DNA of 64,000 bases from the NCBI GenBank assembly GCA_016719485.1, contig JADJZB010000008.1, positions 124,001 through 188,000 on the forward strand, in the 5' to 3' direction. This document shows, one piece after another, positions 53,431 through 61,335 of this stretch. How positions within the stretch are numbered: position 1 is the stretch's first letter; the number at the start of each line of letters is the position of its first letter. The position numbers and the translations under genes were made by a program. The notes beneath the pieces are model-generated. The model saw only the letters and a program-made list of their open reading frames with translations, was not told the origin of the DNA and made no database searches. The stretch is from Holophagales bacterium. Its GTDB lineage: Bacteria; Acidobacteriota; Thermoanaerobaculia; UBA5066.

Positions 53431-54513
53431 TTGAGAGCCCGCCGCGCCGCCCCGCTCGTCCTGGCCGCCGTCCTTGCCGCGGGGTGCGGGAGGAAGATCG
53501 CCCCCGAGGCGCCCCTCCTCGTGATCCCCGCGCGCCCGGAACCGCTGCGGGTGTCGCAGGAGGGGGGCGACGTCGTCCTGCGCTTCCCCTTTCCGACGAA
53601 GACCGTCCAGGGCGCGCCGCTGACGAACCTGACGCGGGTCACGGTCCTCCGGGAGATCGTTCCGGCGCCGGCCGGGGCGCGAGCCCCGGAGCCTGCGAAG
53701 GAGACGGCCGACCGTGAGCGGGAGGAGAAGCTCTTCCGGCAACGCGCCGAGGTCGTCCGCGAGCTCGACCGCGCCGGCCTCGACGGTGTGACCGTCGGGA
53801 GCGAGATCGTCGTCCGGGACGCGATGCTGCCCCTGTTTCTCGAGAAGAGGATCGGGCGGGTGTTCCTCCGCTACGGCGTCACCGCGACGCGCGACCGAAA
53901 GCGGGAGTCGCCCCTCTCTCCCCTCGTCGCGATCGTTCCGCGCGTCCCGCCGGCGGAGCCGCTCGCCCTCGCGGCGACGGTGGAGGAGGGACGGGTCTGC
54001 CTCGAGTGGCTCCCGCCCGTAGCGATGCTCGACGGCACGAGCCCTCCGGGCGTCGCGGCCTACGCGATCTACCGCCGCGACGAGGCGGAGGAGGCCTACG
54101 ACGCGTGGATCGGTGTCTCCGCGGTCTCCCCCTACGTGGACGAGTCGGTCGTGGCCGGGAAGAGGTACGTCTACACGGTCCGCGGTGCGCCGACGGCGGA
54201 CCTGCCGCCGGTTCTCGGGCCCGCGGGCGACGAAGTCGTCGCCGACACGCGCGACGTCTTTCCCCCGGCCGCGCCGGACGGGCTGATCGTCCTCGCGGAA
54301 GAGGCCGGCAACCGCCTCGTCTGGAATCCGGTCGTTTCGGGCGACCTGACGGGATACCGGGTCTGGGCGCGGGACGCAGAGGGGGCCTGGAGGCGGCTCA
54401 CCGACGGCCTGGCGGACCCGTCGTACTACGACGCGGGCGCGCCGCGCGGGCGGCGGTATGGCGTGACGGCGGTCGACGCCGCGGGAAACGAGAGTCCGAG
54501 GGAGGAGAAGTGA
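53431..54513 (+). CDS. lipoprotein with fibronectin type III-like repeats
   Basis: A 360-residue lipoprotein. The lipobox is LAAGC at about residue 19. The mature part has two or three FN3-like beta-sandwich units with the WxPPxxxxG patterns typical of the fold (VCLEWLPPVAMLDGTSPPGV, VYTVRGAPTADLP, then NRLVWNPVVSGDLTGYRVW and GVTAVDAAGNESPREEK). The start is TTG at 53431, 4 bp after hslU. It reads into dapF (2-bp gap), so hslV-hslU-lipoprotein-dapF-FAH look like one transcription unit. Extracytoplasmic scaffolding or binding is expected; no enzyme motif was seen. Confidence 0.7.
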   Translation: MRARRAAPLVLAAVLAAGCGRKIAPEAPLLVIPARPEPLRVSQEGGDVVLRFPFPTKTVQGAPLTNLTRVTVLREIVPAPAGARAPEPAKETADREREEKLFRQRAEVVRELDRAGLDGVTVGSEIVVRDAMLPLFLEKRIGRVFLRYGVTATRDRKRESPLSPLVAIVPRVPPAEPLALAATVEEGRVCLEWLPPVAMLDGTSPPGVAAYAIYRRDEAEEAYDAWIGVSAVSPYVDESVVAGKRYVYTVRGAPTADLPPVLGPAGDEVVADTRDVFPPAAPDGLIVLAEEAGNRLVWNPVVSGDLTGYRVWARDAEGAWRRLTDGLADPSYYDAGAPRGRRYGVTAVDAAGNESPREEK

Positions 54514-54515
54514 CG

Positions 54516-55379
54516 ATGGCCACGATCGGGGGACTCTCGAGGTCGTTCTGGAAGATGGCGGGTGCCGGAAACGACTTCCTCGTCTTCGCCGGACCCGCCA
54601 CGGTCGGGGGACGGGAGGCCGAGACGATCCGGCGGCTCTGCCGCCGAGGGACCGGGGTCGGAGCCGACGGGGTCCTCTTCGTTTCCGAGAAGGAGACCCC
54701 GACCGGGGCGCGGCCCGAGGTCCGGGTCGAATACTTCAACGCGGACGGCGGCCCGGCCCGGTTCTGCGCGAACGGGACACGGTGCGCAGCCCGATTCGCG
54801 GTCCTGACGGGCCTCGCCGAACAGGAGCTCGTGGCGCACACGGGCTGGGGGGCGATCGGTGCGACGGTGCGGCCGGACGGGAACGTGACCCTCCGCCTGC
54901 CGGAGCCGATCGCTCTCGGCGCGTCCGTTCCGACCTTCGACCCCGGGGGGCGGGAGGTCGAGCCCCGCGCGGCGCGCCTCGCGGTCGGCGTGCCGCACCT
55001 CGTCGTCTTCTGCGCGGGGGGCGTGGAGGTCGAGACGCTCGACGTGGCGACCCTCGGGCCGCCGCTCCGCCGCCACCCCGACCTGCCCGAAGGGGCGAAC
55101 GTCAACTTCGTTTCCGTGCGGGGCGGTTCGCGCCTCTCCGTGAGGAGCTACGAGCGGGGCGTCGAGGCCGAGACGCTTTCGTGCGGCTCGGGCGTCGTGG
55201 CGTCCGCCGTCGTCGCCGGCGCCGAGCGCGGCCAGCTCCCGCCCGTCTCCGTCGCGACGCGCTCCGGGAGCGCCCTCGTCGTCGGGTTCCGCCTCGAGGG
55301 AAGCCTCGCGCACGACGTCACCCTGACCGGCGACGCCCGCGTCGTCTTCGAGGGCCTGCTGAAAGAGGAGGCGCTGTGA
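54516..55379 (+). CDS. dapF: diaminopimelate epimerase
   Basis: A 287-residue cofactor-independent epimerase that turns LL-DAP into meso-DAP for lysine and peptidoglycan. The two catalytic cysteines are in the usual motifs: ARFCANGTRCAARF (C84) and AETLSCGSGVVAS. Other typical elements are KMAGAGNDFLVF at the N-terminus and GVPHLVVF. ATG at 54516 is chosen; a GTG 6 nt upstream overlaps the lipoprotein. The mpl gene nearby (convergent) also works on DAP-containing muropeptides. Confidence 0.95.
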   Translation: MATIGGLSRSFWKMAGAGNDFLVFAGPATVGGREAETIRRLCRRGTGVGADGVLFVSEKETPTGARPEVRVEYFNADGGPARFCANGTRCAARFAVLTGLAEQELVAHTGWGAIGATVRPDGNVTLRLPEPIALGASVPTFDPGGREVEPRAARLAVGVPHLVVFCAGGVEVETLDVATLGPPLRRHPDLPEGANVNFVSVRGGSRLSVRSYERGVEAETLSCGSGVVASAVVAGAERGQLPPVSVATRSGSALVVGFRLEGSLAHDVTLTGDARVVFEGLLKEEAL

Positions 55380-56140
55380 GGTTTCTGCGCTTCGACGACG
55401 AGGGCCTTCCCCGCTTCGGGCGGCTCGAAGCGGGCATGGTCACCCCGCTCGACGACGCCCCGTGGGCGGGCGGCGAGGACGCGGGCAGGCCGCGGCCGTT
55501 CGAGACGGTCACCCTCCTCCCGCCCGTCCCGCCGGGGGGAAAGATCCTCTGCATCGGGAGAAACTACTTCGCTCACGCGAAGGAGCTGGGCAACGAGGTC
55601 CCCGCGGAGCCGCTCGTCTTCCTGAAACCGGCGACCTCCCTCCTCCCCCACGGCGGGACCGTCCTCCTGCCGCCCGAGTCGGAGCGGGTCGACTTCGAGG
55701 GGGAGCTCGCCCTCGTGATCGGCCGGCGCGCCCGCCGGGTGGGGCCGGAGGCGTACGGGGACGTCGTCTTCGGAGTCACCCCGGCGCTCGACATCACGGC
55801 GCGGGACCTCCAGAAGAAGGACGGCCAGTGGTGGCGGGCGAAGGGCTTCGACACGTTCTGCCCCTGCGGCCCCGTCGTCGAGAGCGGCCTGGACGCCTCG
55901 GACCTCTCGCTCAGGACGATTCTGGACGGCGAGGTGAAGCAGGACGGCCGGACGTCGCGGATGATCTTCGACCTCCCGGCGCTCGTCTCGTGGGTCTCGC
56001 AGGCGATGACGCTCGAGCCGGGCGACCTCCTCCTGACCGGGACGCCCGAGGGGGTGGGGCCCCTCGCCGACGGACAGCTCCTGGAAGTCGAGATCGAAGG
56101 GCTCCCGCGCCTCTCGGTGCGTGTCGCGCGGGAATCCTAG
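55376..56140 (+). CDS. fumarylacetoacetate hydrolase family protein
   Basis: A 254-residue FAH-fold protein. The core has KILCIGRNYFAHAKELGNEVP, EPLVFLKP, the metal-binding VDFEGELALVIG and TPALDITARDLQ (Glu, Glu, Asp ligands), GFDTFCPCGP, and PGDLLLTGTPEGVGPL. Such enzymes act on acylpyruvates, 2-hydroxymuconate-type diacids or oxaloacetate; the substrate cannot be read from the motifs. The GTG start at 55376 overlaps dapF as GTGA. Its TAG stop shares a CTAG palindrome with the stop of mpl. Confidence 0.85.
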   Translation: MRFLRFDDEGLPRFGRLEAGMVTPLDDAPWAGGEDAGRPRPFETVTLLPPVPPGGKILCIGRNYFAHAKELGNEVPAEPLVFLKPATSLLPHGGTVLLPPESERVDFEGELALVIGRRARRVGPEAYGDVVFGVTPALDITARDLQKKDGQWWRAKGFDTFCPCGPVVESGLDASDLSLRTILDGEVKQDGRTSRMIFDLPALVSWVSQAMTLEPGDLLLTGTPEGVGPLADGQLLEVEIEGLPRLSVRVARES

Positions 56141-57567
56141 GCCGACGCCGACTCGCGGGTCGAGAGCTCCTGAACGAGCCGTCCGCAGAGGCCGCCGAAC
56201 GCGCCCGACGACATGACGATGACGACGTCGCCCTCCGCGAGGCGCGGCAGCAGGGCCTCGGCGAGAGCGGCCGGGTCGGGAGCCGAAAAGGCCTCGCGGC
56301 CTTCGGCCGCGAGGCGGTCGACGAGCACCGGGACGTCGAGGGCGCCGGGGGCGCCGGGGCGCGAGAGACGCGCCGCGTGGTATGGCGCCGCGATCGCGAC
56401 GGCGTCCGCCTCGCCCAGCGCGGCGAAGTAAGGCTCGAGGAAGTCGGCCCGGCCCGCCGTCAGGGAGCGGGGCTCGAAGACGCCCCAGATACGCCGTCCC
56501 GGCCAGCGCTTGCGCGCCCCCGCAAGCGTGGTGGCGACGGCGGTCGGGTGGTGGGCGAAGTCGTCGACGACGGTGACGCCCGCCGCGGTGGCCCGCACCT
56601 CGAGGCGGCGCTTCACGCCGAGGAAGCTCGGAAGGCCTGTGGCGAGCCGCTCCGCCGAGAGGCCGAGGCTCTCCCCGGCCGCGAGCGCCGCGAGGGTGTT
56701 GGCGACGTTGTGCCGTCCCGCGAGCGGCGACAGGACCGGGAACGGGGCGCGCCCGCGCGGGTGGACGGTGAAGCGCGTTCCCTCCGGCCCCTCCTCGATC
56801 CCGTCGGCGAAGAAGTCCAGGTCGCCACCGGCCCCGAGGCCGTAGAGGACGACGCGCGCGCGCGCCGGCGAGAGGACGTCCCTCACGTTCGGGTCGTCGC
56901 CGCAGGCGACGACCCGTCCACCCGGCGGGACGAGGGCGACGCCGGCGCGGAAGGCCGCCTTCACCGCGTCGAGATCGGCATAGAGGTCGGCGTGATCGAA
57001 CTCGACCGACGTCACGACGAACGTCTCGGGGGCGTAGTGGAGGAACTTCGGTCCCTTGTCCTCCCAGGAGGTTGAATACTCGTCCCCTTCGATGACGAAC
57101 GCCGGCCCGGAGCCGCCGGCCGAGGGGGACGGGAAGTTCCGCGGCTCGCCGGCGACGAGGTATCCGGGGGCCTGGCCGGCCGCAGCCAGGAGCCAGGCCG
57201 TCAGGGCGGTCGTCGTCGTCTTGCCGTGGGTCCCGGCGATGACGACCGGGTGCCTCCCCGCGAGGAACTCCGTCCGAAGGGTCTGGGGCATCGAGGCGAC
57301 CGGAAGCCCGAGCGAGAGGGCCGCGAGGAGCTCGGGGTTGTCTTTCCCGGCGAGGTTTCCGACGACGACCCGGTCGACACCGCCAGGGAGATTCCGGGCG
57401 TCGAACCCGGGAAGGACCTCGATCCCGAGAGCGGCCAGGCGATCGGACATCGGGGGATAGAGTGGGAGGTCCGAGCCGAGAACCCGGTCTCCCTTCTCGA
57501 CCAGGAGCGCGGCCAGGGGGGTCATGGCGGTCCCGCCGATGGCGATCAGGTAGAAGGTTCGCGACAT
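56137..57567 (-). CDS. mpl: UDP-N-acetylmuramate:L-alanyl-gamma-D-glutamyl-meso-diaminopimelate ligase
   Basis: A 476-residue Mur-ligase-fold enzyme that joins UDP-MurNAc to the recycled tripeptide. The Rossmann-like start SRTFYLIAIGGTAMTPLAALL is typical of Mpl rather than MurC; the ATP loop AGTHGKTTT is at 111-119, and VEFDHADLYADLDAV, GRHNVANTLAAL and VVDDFAHHPTAV are conserved. ATG at 57567 is chosen; longer upstream frames are unrelated. It acts in cell-wall recycling, which fits a Gram-negative host. Convergent with the FAH gene. Confidence 0.9.
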   Translation of the reverse strand: MSRTFYLIAIGGTAMTPLAALLVEKGDRVLGSDLPLYPPMSDRLAALGIEVLPGFDARNLPGGVDRVVVGNLAGKDNPELLAALSLGLPVASMPQTLRTEFLAGRHPVVIAGTHGKTTTTALTAWLLAAAGQAPGYLVAGEPRNFPSPSAGGSGPAFVIEGDEYSTSWEDKGPKFLHYAPETFVVTSVEFDHADLYADLDAVKAAFRAGVALVPPGGRVVACGDDPNVRDVLSPARARVVLYGLGAGGDLDFFADGIEEGPEGTRFTVHPRGRAPFPVLSPLAGRHNVANTLAALAAGESLGLSAERLATGLPSFLGVKRRLEVRATAAGVTVVDDFAHHPTAVATTLAGARKRWPGRRIWGVFEPRSLTAGRADFLEPYFAALGEADAVAIAAPYHAARLSRPGAPGALDVPVLVDRLAAEGREAFSAPDPAALAEALLPRLAEGDVVIVMSSGAFGGLCGRLVQELSTRESASA

Positions 57568-57635
57568 CGGCGCGGAGTTTGCTTCTGGGCTCCTGCCAGC
57601 GTCAACCGCGCCGGGATGGCTTCGGCAGCGGTAGC

Positions 57636-57641
57636 TATAAT
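57636..57641 (+). promoter_or_regulatory. -10 box (TATAAT) of the DUF1573 gene
   Basis: A perfect consensus TATAAT, the best -10 in the window. No clear -35. The transcript should start near 57648, just before a stable hairpin. Confidence 0.6.
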
Positions 57642-57652
57642 CAGAGGTTCGT

Positions 57653-57673
57653 GTGGCGGCGCTTCGCCGCCAC
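57653..57673 (+). other. hairpin at the 5' end of the DUF1573 mRNA
   Basis: GTGGCGGCG-CTT-CGCCGCCAC, a perfect 9-bp stem with a 3-nt loop, begins about 5 nt after the predicted transcript start and ends 17 nt before the ATG. The AGGAGG ribosome-binding site follows directly. Such 5' stems can protect mRNA from decay. Confidence 0.6.
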
Positions 57674-57690
57674 GACAGGAGGTCCTTTCG

Positions 57691-58749
57691 ATGACGTTCC
57701 CCGCGTTCCAGGCCCGGCTCGGCCGGACGGGCGCCGCTCTCGCGGCGGCCCTCCTCGTGATCGCCCCTTCCGTCGCCCTCGCCCAGGCCCCGAAGGCGGC
57801 TTCGTCGGCGCCTGCTCCCAAGCTCGTCCTCGTGGACGAGAAGAAGGACGCCGGAACGGTCCCGAAGGGGGAGGTCGTCCACGCGACGTTCATCCTCAGG
57901 AACGAAGGGAAGGCCGACCTCCACATCACGGACGTGAAGCCCTCCTGCGGCTGCACCGCCCCCGAGTACGACAAGACCATCAAGCCGGGCGCAGAGGGCA
58001 AGATCGTCCTCAACGTCGACACGAAGACCTTCCAGGGCCCGATCTCCAAGTCCGCGCTCATCCTGACGGACGACCCCGAGAAGCCCCAGGTCACGGTTTT
58101 CGTCCTGGCGAACGTGAAGCCGTACGTCGAGACCCATCCGGTCGGCTTCTTCCGCCTCCAGGCGCTCACCGGCGAGATCGCGACGTCGGAGATCATCCTG
58201 TCGTCCGGCGAGGCCGACTTCAAGCCGACGAAGGTGGAGCCGCCGAACAGCTACATCAAGGCGACTCTCGCCCCCGCCACCGAAGCCGAGAAGGTCGCCG
58301 GCAAGGGCGCCAACCAGTGGAAGGTCACGGTCACGACGACCCCCGATGCCCCGGAGGGTCTCCTCGGCGGGTACGTGAAGGTGACGACCGGCGCCGCCAA
58401 GCAGCCCGATCTCAGCCTCGCGGTCTCCGGCTACGTCAAGCCCACCCTCTCGATCACTCCCCTCTCGGTCAACTTCGGCAACTTCGAGCCGAAGGCCGAT
58501 CCCGTCAAGCGGACGGTCACGATCATCAACAACAACCTCAAGAACGAGGCCTTCCAGGTGACGAAGGCCGAGTCGAGCGTCCCGGGAGTGAAGGCCGAGG
58601 TCGTCATGGCCGACAAGAGCCGCGCGCAGGTCATCATCTCGGTCGACGACAAGGTGAAGAAGGGGGTCTTCGACGGGTTCGTCACGGTGTCGACGACCGA
58701 CCCCGCGAAGAAGGAGATCAGGATCCCGCTCAAGGGCGTCATCCTCTAG
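57691..58749 (+). CDS. exported DUF1573 domain protein
   Basis: A 352-residue protein with a signal peptide (AALLVIAPSVALAQA). The first repeat carries the DUF1573 core: DAGTVPKGEVVHATFILRNEG followed by PSCGCTAPEYDKTIKPGAEG. A second, similar ASPM-SPD-2-Hydin-like beta domain follows near residue 245 (INFGNFEPKADPVKRTVTI in outline). DUF1573 proteins are periplasmic and of unknown role; the CGC motif may bind a ligand. A strong AGGAGG precedes ATG at 57691. Codon use favours C/G endings strongly, and together with the perfect -10 suggests high expression. Confidence 0.8.
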   Translation: MTFPAFQARLGRTGAALAAALLVIAPSVALAQAPKAASSAPAPKLVLVDEKKDAGTVPKGEVVHATFILRNEGKADLHITDVKPSCGCTAPEYDKTIKPGAEGKIVLNVDTKTFQGPISKSALILTDDPEKPQVTVFVLANVKPYVETHPVGFFRLQALTGEIATSEIILSSGEADFKPTKVEPPNSYIKATLAPATEAEKVAGKGANQWKVTVTTTPDAPEGLLGGYVKVTTGAAKQPDLSLAVSGYVKPTLSITPLSVNFGNFEPKADPVKRTVTIINNNLKNEAFQVTKAESSVPGVKAEVVMADKSRAQVIISVDDKVKKGVFDGFVTVSTTDPAKKEIRIPLKGVIL

Positions 58750-58771
58750 CCCGCTTTCAGGAGCAGACCTC

Positions 58772-58836
58772 GCGGGCCGGGCGGACGAGAGTCCCCCGGC
58801 CCGCTTCCGGGGGGCGCGTTTCCTTGCGCCCCCCGG
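58772..58836. terminator. two tandem perfect hairpins between convergent genes
   Basis: First: GCGGGCCGGG (58772-58781) with CCCGGCCCGC (58795-58804), 10 bp. Second: CCGGGGGGCGC (58807-58817) with GCGCCCCCCGG (58826-58836), 11 bp, loop GTTTCCTT. They separate the DUF1573 gene from the convergent lipoprotein gene and could stop transcription from both sides. Neither has a U-run. Confidence 0.7.
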
Positions 58837-58885
58837 ACCCCCCGGTGCCCGCGTCGCATACCGGCGGGGGTCTCCGGGCGGTCCG

Positions 58886-59422
58886 CTACGGTTGCTTCGA
58901 CACCTCGCCGCCCAGCGGGAGGATCTCGACCCAGTCGAACGCGGCGGCGAGCGTCCTGGTATCGGCGGCGTCGGGGATGCGGTCCTTCGGGGCCTCGGCC
59001 CAGGCGAACTCGAACCGCAGGACGTTCACGCCGCTCTTCCACGCCGGTCCGGGCGAGGCCGTCTCGTAGACCCGCGGGCCCGCCAGGACGGTCAGAGTCT
59101 CGAGGCGCACGTCGTTCACCCAGACCGTCACCGACTGCCCGGGCGCCCCCGCCCACCCGAACGGCCATGCGCGAAAACGGATGAGGCGGTCGGCCGGGCC
59201 GTCGGCCGTGACGGCCAGCGCCGCCTCGCGGGCCTGTGCCCAGACGAACGTGTCCCCGGAGGCGGTCTTCTCATAGCCGGACCAGCCGGAGGTCAGGGCG
59301 CGGGACGAGCTTTCGGCGTCGAAGTTGAGGAAGAGGGTCCGGGGTTCCGGGCGGCTGCAGGCCGCGGCGGCGAGCGCCAGGGCGAGTACGGTCGCAGAGC
59401 ACAGGGGCGGCAAAGTCCTCAA
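58886..59422 (-). CDS. hypothetical lipoprotein
   Basis: A 178-residue lipoprotein: the signal peptide ends in LALAAAACS (lipobox Cys). The mature part is a single beta-sandwich-like domain (TLFLNFDAESSSRALTSGWS, QSVTVWVNDVRLETLTV, GVNVLRFEFAWAEAP), which resembles carbohydrate-binding or galactose-binding folds, but this is weak. The start is TTG at 59422, overlapping the stop of the upstream gene as TTGA. A later start is possible. Function unknown. Confidence 0.55.
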   Translation of the reverse strand: MRTLPPLCSATVLALALAAAACSRPEPRTLFLNFDAESSSRALTSGWSGYEKTASGDTFVWAQAREAALAVTADGPADRLIRFRAWPFGWAGAPGQSVTVWVNDVRLETLTVLAGPRVYETASPGPAWKSGVNVLRFEFAWAEAPKDRIPDAADTRTLAAAFDWVEILPLGGEVSKQP

Positions 59423-60651
59423 GGCGTCCCTCCGAAATCGAAGGCCTTCCTGCCGGCGAATGCGTAGGACCGCGTCACGGAGGAACAGCGGGCCGAGGCG
59501 AGGGTCGTGAAGGTCACCGACCCGTAGACGGTGCCGTCCACCCAGGGGAGGACCGTTCCCGCCCAGGCCCCGGATTCAGGGGCGCTCCCCTCGAAGCCCC
59601 AGCCTCCCCCGGCCAGCGGCGTGAACGCCGTGTTCGGCGTGACCCCGGAATCGGCCCCGTAGGCGAGGACGGTGAAGATGAACGAGCCGGCCTGGCAGTC
59701 GACGACCAGCAGGCCGCTCAGGAAGTTCGGGACGCCGTCGAAGACGTCGAGCCGCCCGGCCGAGGCCAGGGCCGCGTCTCCCTGCGTGACGACCCATCCG
59801 TAGGCGCCGTCGTCGGGCGCGTCGACCTTCGCGGACGGGACGTAAGCGATGGAGGAGATCGCGTTGTCGATGAGCGAGGCGCCGACCAGGAGCGGACCGC
59901 CGCGCTTCACCGTGACGACGACCCGGAGGTTGCTCTCGGGCCCCGTGACGCCGAACGATGCGCCGAGGTCGGTCTGCTGGGCCGCCGAGGCGCGGCCGAG
60001 CGTGTAATCGCGGGTGGCGGCGGCCGGCGTTCCGTCGCCCCGCAGGAGCGCGACGCTCGCGACCGTCGTCGCCGTCCCGGCGTTGAGAAGCATGAGGTTC
60101 GTCCGGAAACCGCTCGAGGCGGACGGCGCGGACGAGGCGTAGGTCAGCCACGCCGTCTCGCCGGCCGAGACCGTCTGCCCCGTCCCCTGCGCGGGAATCG
60201 AGAAACCGAAGGTCCCGGGGACCCCGCTGGCGCTTCGGGCGTTCGCGACGAACGTGCGGGACACGACCGAGACGGGGTGGTCGGAGTCGATCCGGATGCC
60301 GCCGGCCGGGACGCCGAAAGGAGAGGCCTGCCCGGCGAACGTCGTACCGAGGACGTCCTCGATCGCGAGCGTTTCCCCCGGGCCCACCGTCACGCGCACC
60401 TTCGGGGCGGCGCCGTTGTCGCCGGTTGCCGAGAACGTCTCGTCGATCGGGCTCTGTGCGAGGTAGGTGAGGTCGACGTGCGCCGCCTCGGCGAGGGGAT
60501 TCGCGATCCGGAGAGAGCTGACGAATTCCTCTCCGCCGCGTCCCGTGGCCTTCGCCGTGGCGAGGATCCACTGCGTCGTGGCTGGCGGGTCTGCAGGGGC
60601 CGGACCTCGCAGGAGGAGGAGGGCGAGGCCGGCCAGGTGAACGCGTCTCAT
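59419..60651 (-). CDS. hypothetical exported beta-rich protein
   Basis: A 410-residue protein with a short signal peptide (VHLAGLALLLLRGPAPAD). The rest is strand-rich and Ser/Thr/Ala/Gly-rich (SLRIANPLAEAAHVDLTYLA, GFRTNLMLLNAGTATTVASV, NLRVVVTVKRGGPLLVGASL), giving repeated beta units about 90-120 residues long, as seen in surface adhesin-like proteins. The ATG at 60651 has AGGAG upstream. It precedes the small lipoprotein gene, which overlaps it by 4 bp. No enzyme motif is seen. Confidence 0.6.
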   Translation of the reverse strand: MRRVHLAGLALLLLRGPAPADPPATTQWILATAKATGRGGEEFVSSLRIANPLAEAAHVDLTYLAQSPIDETFSATGDNGAAPKVRVTVGPGETLAIEDVLGTTFAGQASPFGVPAGGIRIDSDHPVSVVSRTFVANARSASGVPGTFGFSIPAQGTGQTVSAGETAWLTYASSAPSASSGFRTNLMLLNAGTATTVASVALLRGDGTPAAATRDYTLGRASAAQQTDLGASFGVTGPESNLRVVVTVKRGGPLLVGASLIDNAISSIAYVPSAKVDAPDDGAYGWVVTQGDAALASAGRLDVFDGVPNFLSGLLVVDCQAGSFIFTVLAYGADSGVTPNTAFTPLAGGGWGFEGSAPESGAWAGTVLPWVDGTVYGSVTFTTLASARCSSVTRSYAFAGRKAFDFGGTP

Positions 60652-60662
60652 CTCGGGGCTCC

Positions 60663-60697
60663 TTTCCGGGGGGAGCGGGAATATTAGCTCCCGGAAA
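60663..60697. promoter_or_regulatory. inverted repeat between the exported-protein gene and the TetR gene
   Basis: TTTCCGGG (plus an extra GGG) AGC pairs with GCTCCCGGAAA around GGGAATATTA. The central AATATT is among the few AT-rich spots here. It lies between two divergent genes, so it is a candidate operator of the TetR-family protein. The AGGA of the minus-strand ribosome-binding site lies just to its left. Confidence 0.4.
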
Positions 60698-60750
60698 GGA
60701 AGAGCCTGGAACCTGGAATCCGAATGCCGATACGCTGCGGAAAGCGAACG

Positions 60751-61335
60751 ATGGAAAAGAAGGGCGTCGGTCGGCCACGAGACGGTAACCCCGAGGAGAC
60801 CCGGCAGGAGATCCTGCGGGCGGCTGCAGAGGCGTTCGCCGCGTGCGGCTTCGTCGGCGCCACGACCCGGGCCGTGGCCGCCCGGGCGAGCGTGAACGTC
60901 GCGACCCTCCACTATCACTTCGGCAGCAAGGAAGGGCTCTACCGGGCCGTCATCGGGAACGCGTGCCGGGGAACGCTTCCCGACATTCCCTCCGGAACGG
61001 GGGCCGAGACGGTCGCGGGCCTCGTCGGGGGGCTCTTCGAGTTCGGCGCCCAGCGCCCGACCCTCGCGCGCCTCGCGCTTCTCGACAGGCTCGCCGGGCC
61101 CGCAGGAGGGGGAGAGCCCGACGAAAGGGTCCGCTGGTTCGCCTCGACCCTGCGTCCACTGCTGACGCCGTCCAATGGGAGGCCGGCGCCGGACGCGGGG
61201 GAGGTCGCGCAGTCGGTCGTCGCCCTCGTCGACGCGACCTTCGTCGCCGCTCCCCGGCCGGTGCAGGGGCTTCCGGACGAGGCGGCCCGCGCCGCCGTCG
61301 TCGCGGCGGCGCTGCGCCTCAGCGGTCTCGTCTGA
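60751..61335 (+). CDS. TetR/AcrR family transcriptional regulator
   Basis: A 194-residue regulator. The N-terminal helix-turn-helix reads ETRQEILRAAAEAFAACGFV, then TTRAVAARASVNVATLHYHFGSKEGLYRAV (outline), the classic TetR pattern. The C-terminal ligand domain is helical and Ala-rich. The second ATG (60751) is preferred because GGAAAG precedes it; an in-frame ATG lies at 60724. Divergent from the exported protein gene, and its 3' end overlaps the SSS transporter by 17 bp. The ligand is unknown. Confidence 0.85.
   Translation: MEKKGVGRPRDGNPEETRQEILRAAAEAFAACGFVGATTRAVAARASVNVATLHYHFGSKEGLYRAVIGNACRGTLPDIPSGTGAETVAGLVGGLFEFGAQRPTLARLALLDRLAGPAGGGEPDERVRWFASTLRPLLTPSNGRPAPDAGEVAQSVVALVDATFVAAPRPVQGLPDEAARAAVVAAALRLSGLV

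Noticed and set aside
57577..57605. TTGACG-N17-GCAAAC as mpl promoter (minus strand)
   Set aside because: The -10 is poor and the transcript would start almost at the ATG; kept out as too weak.
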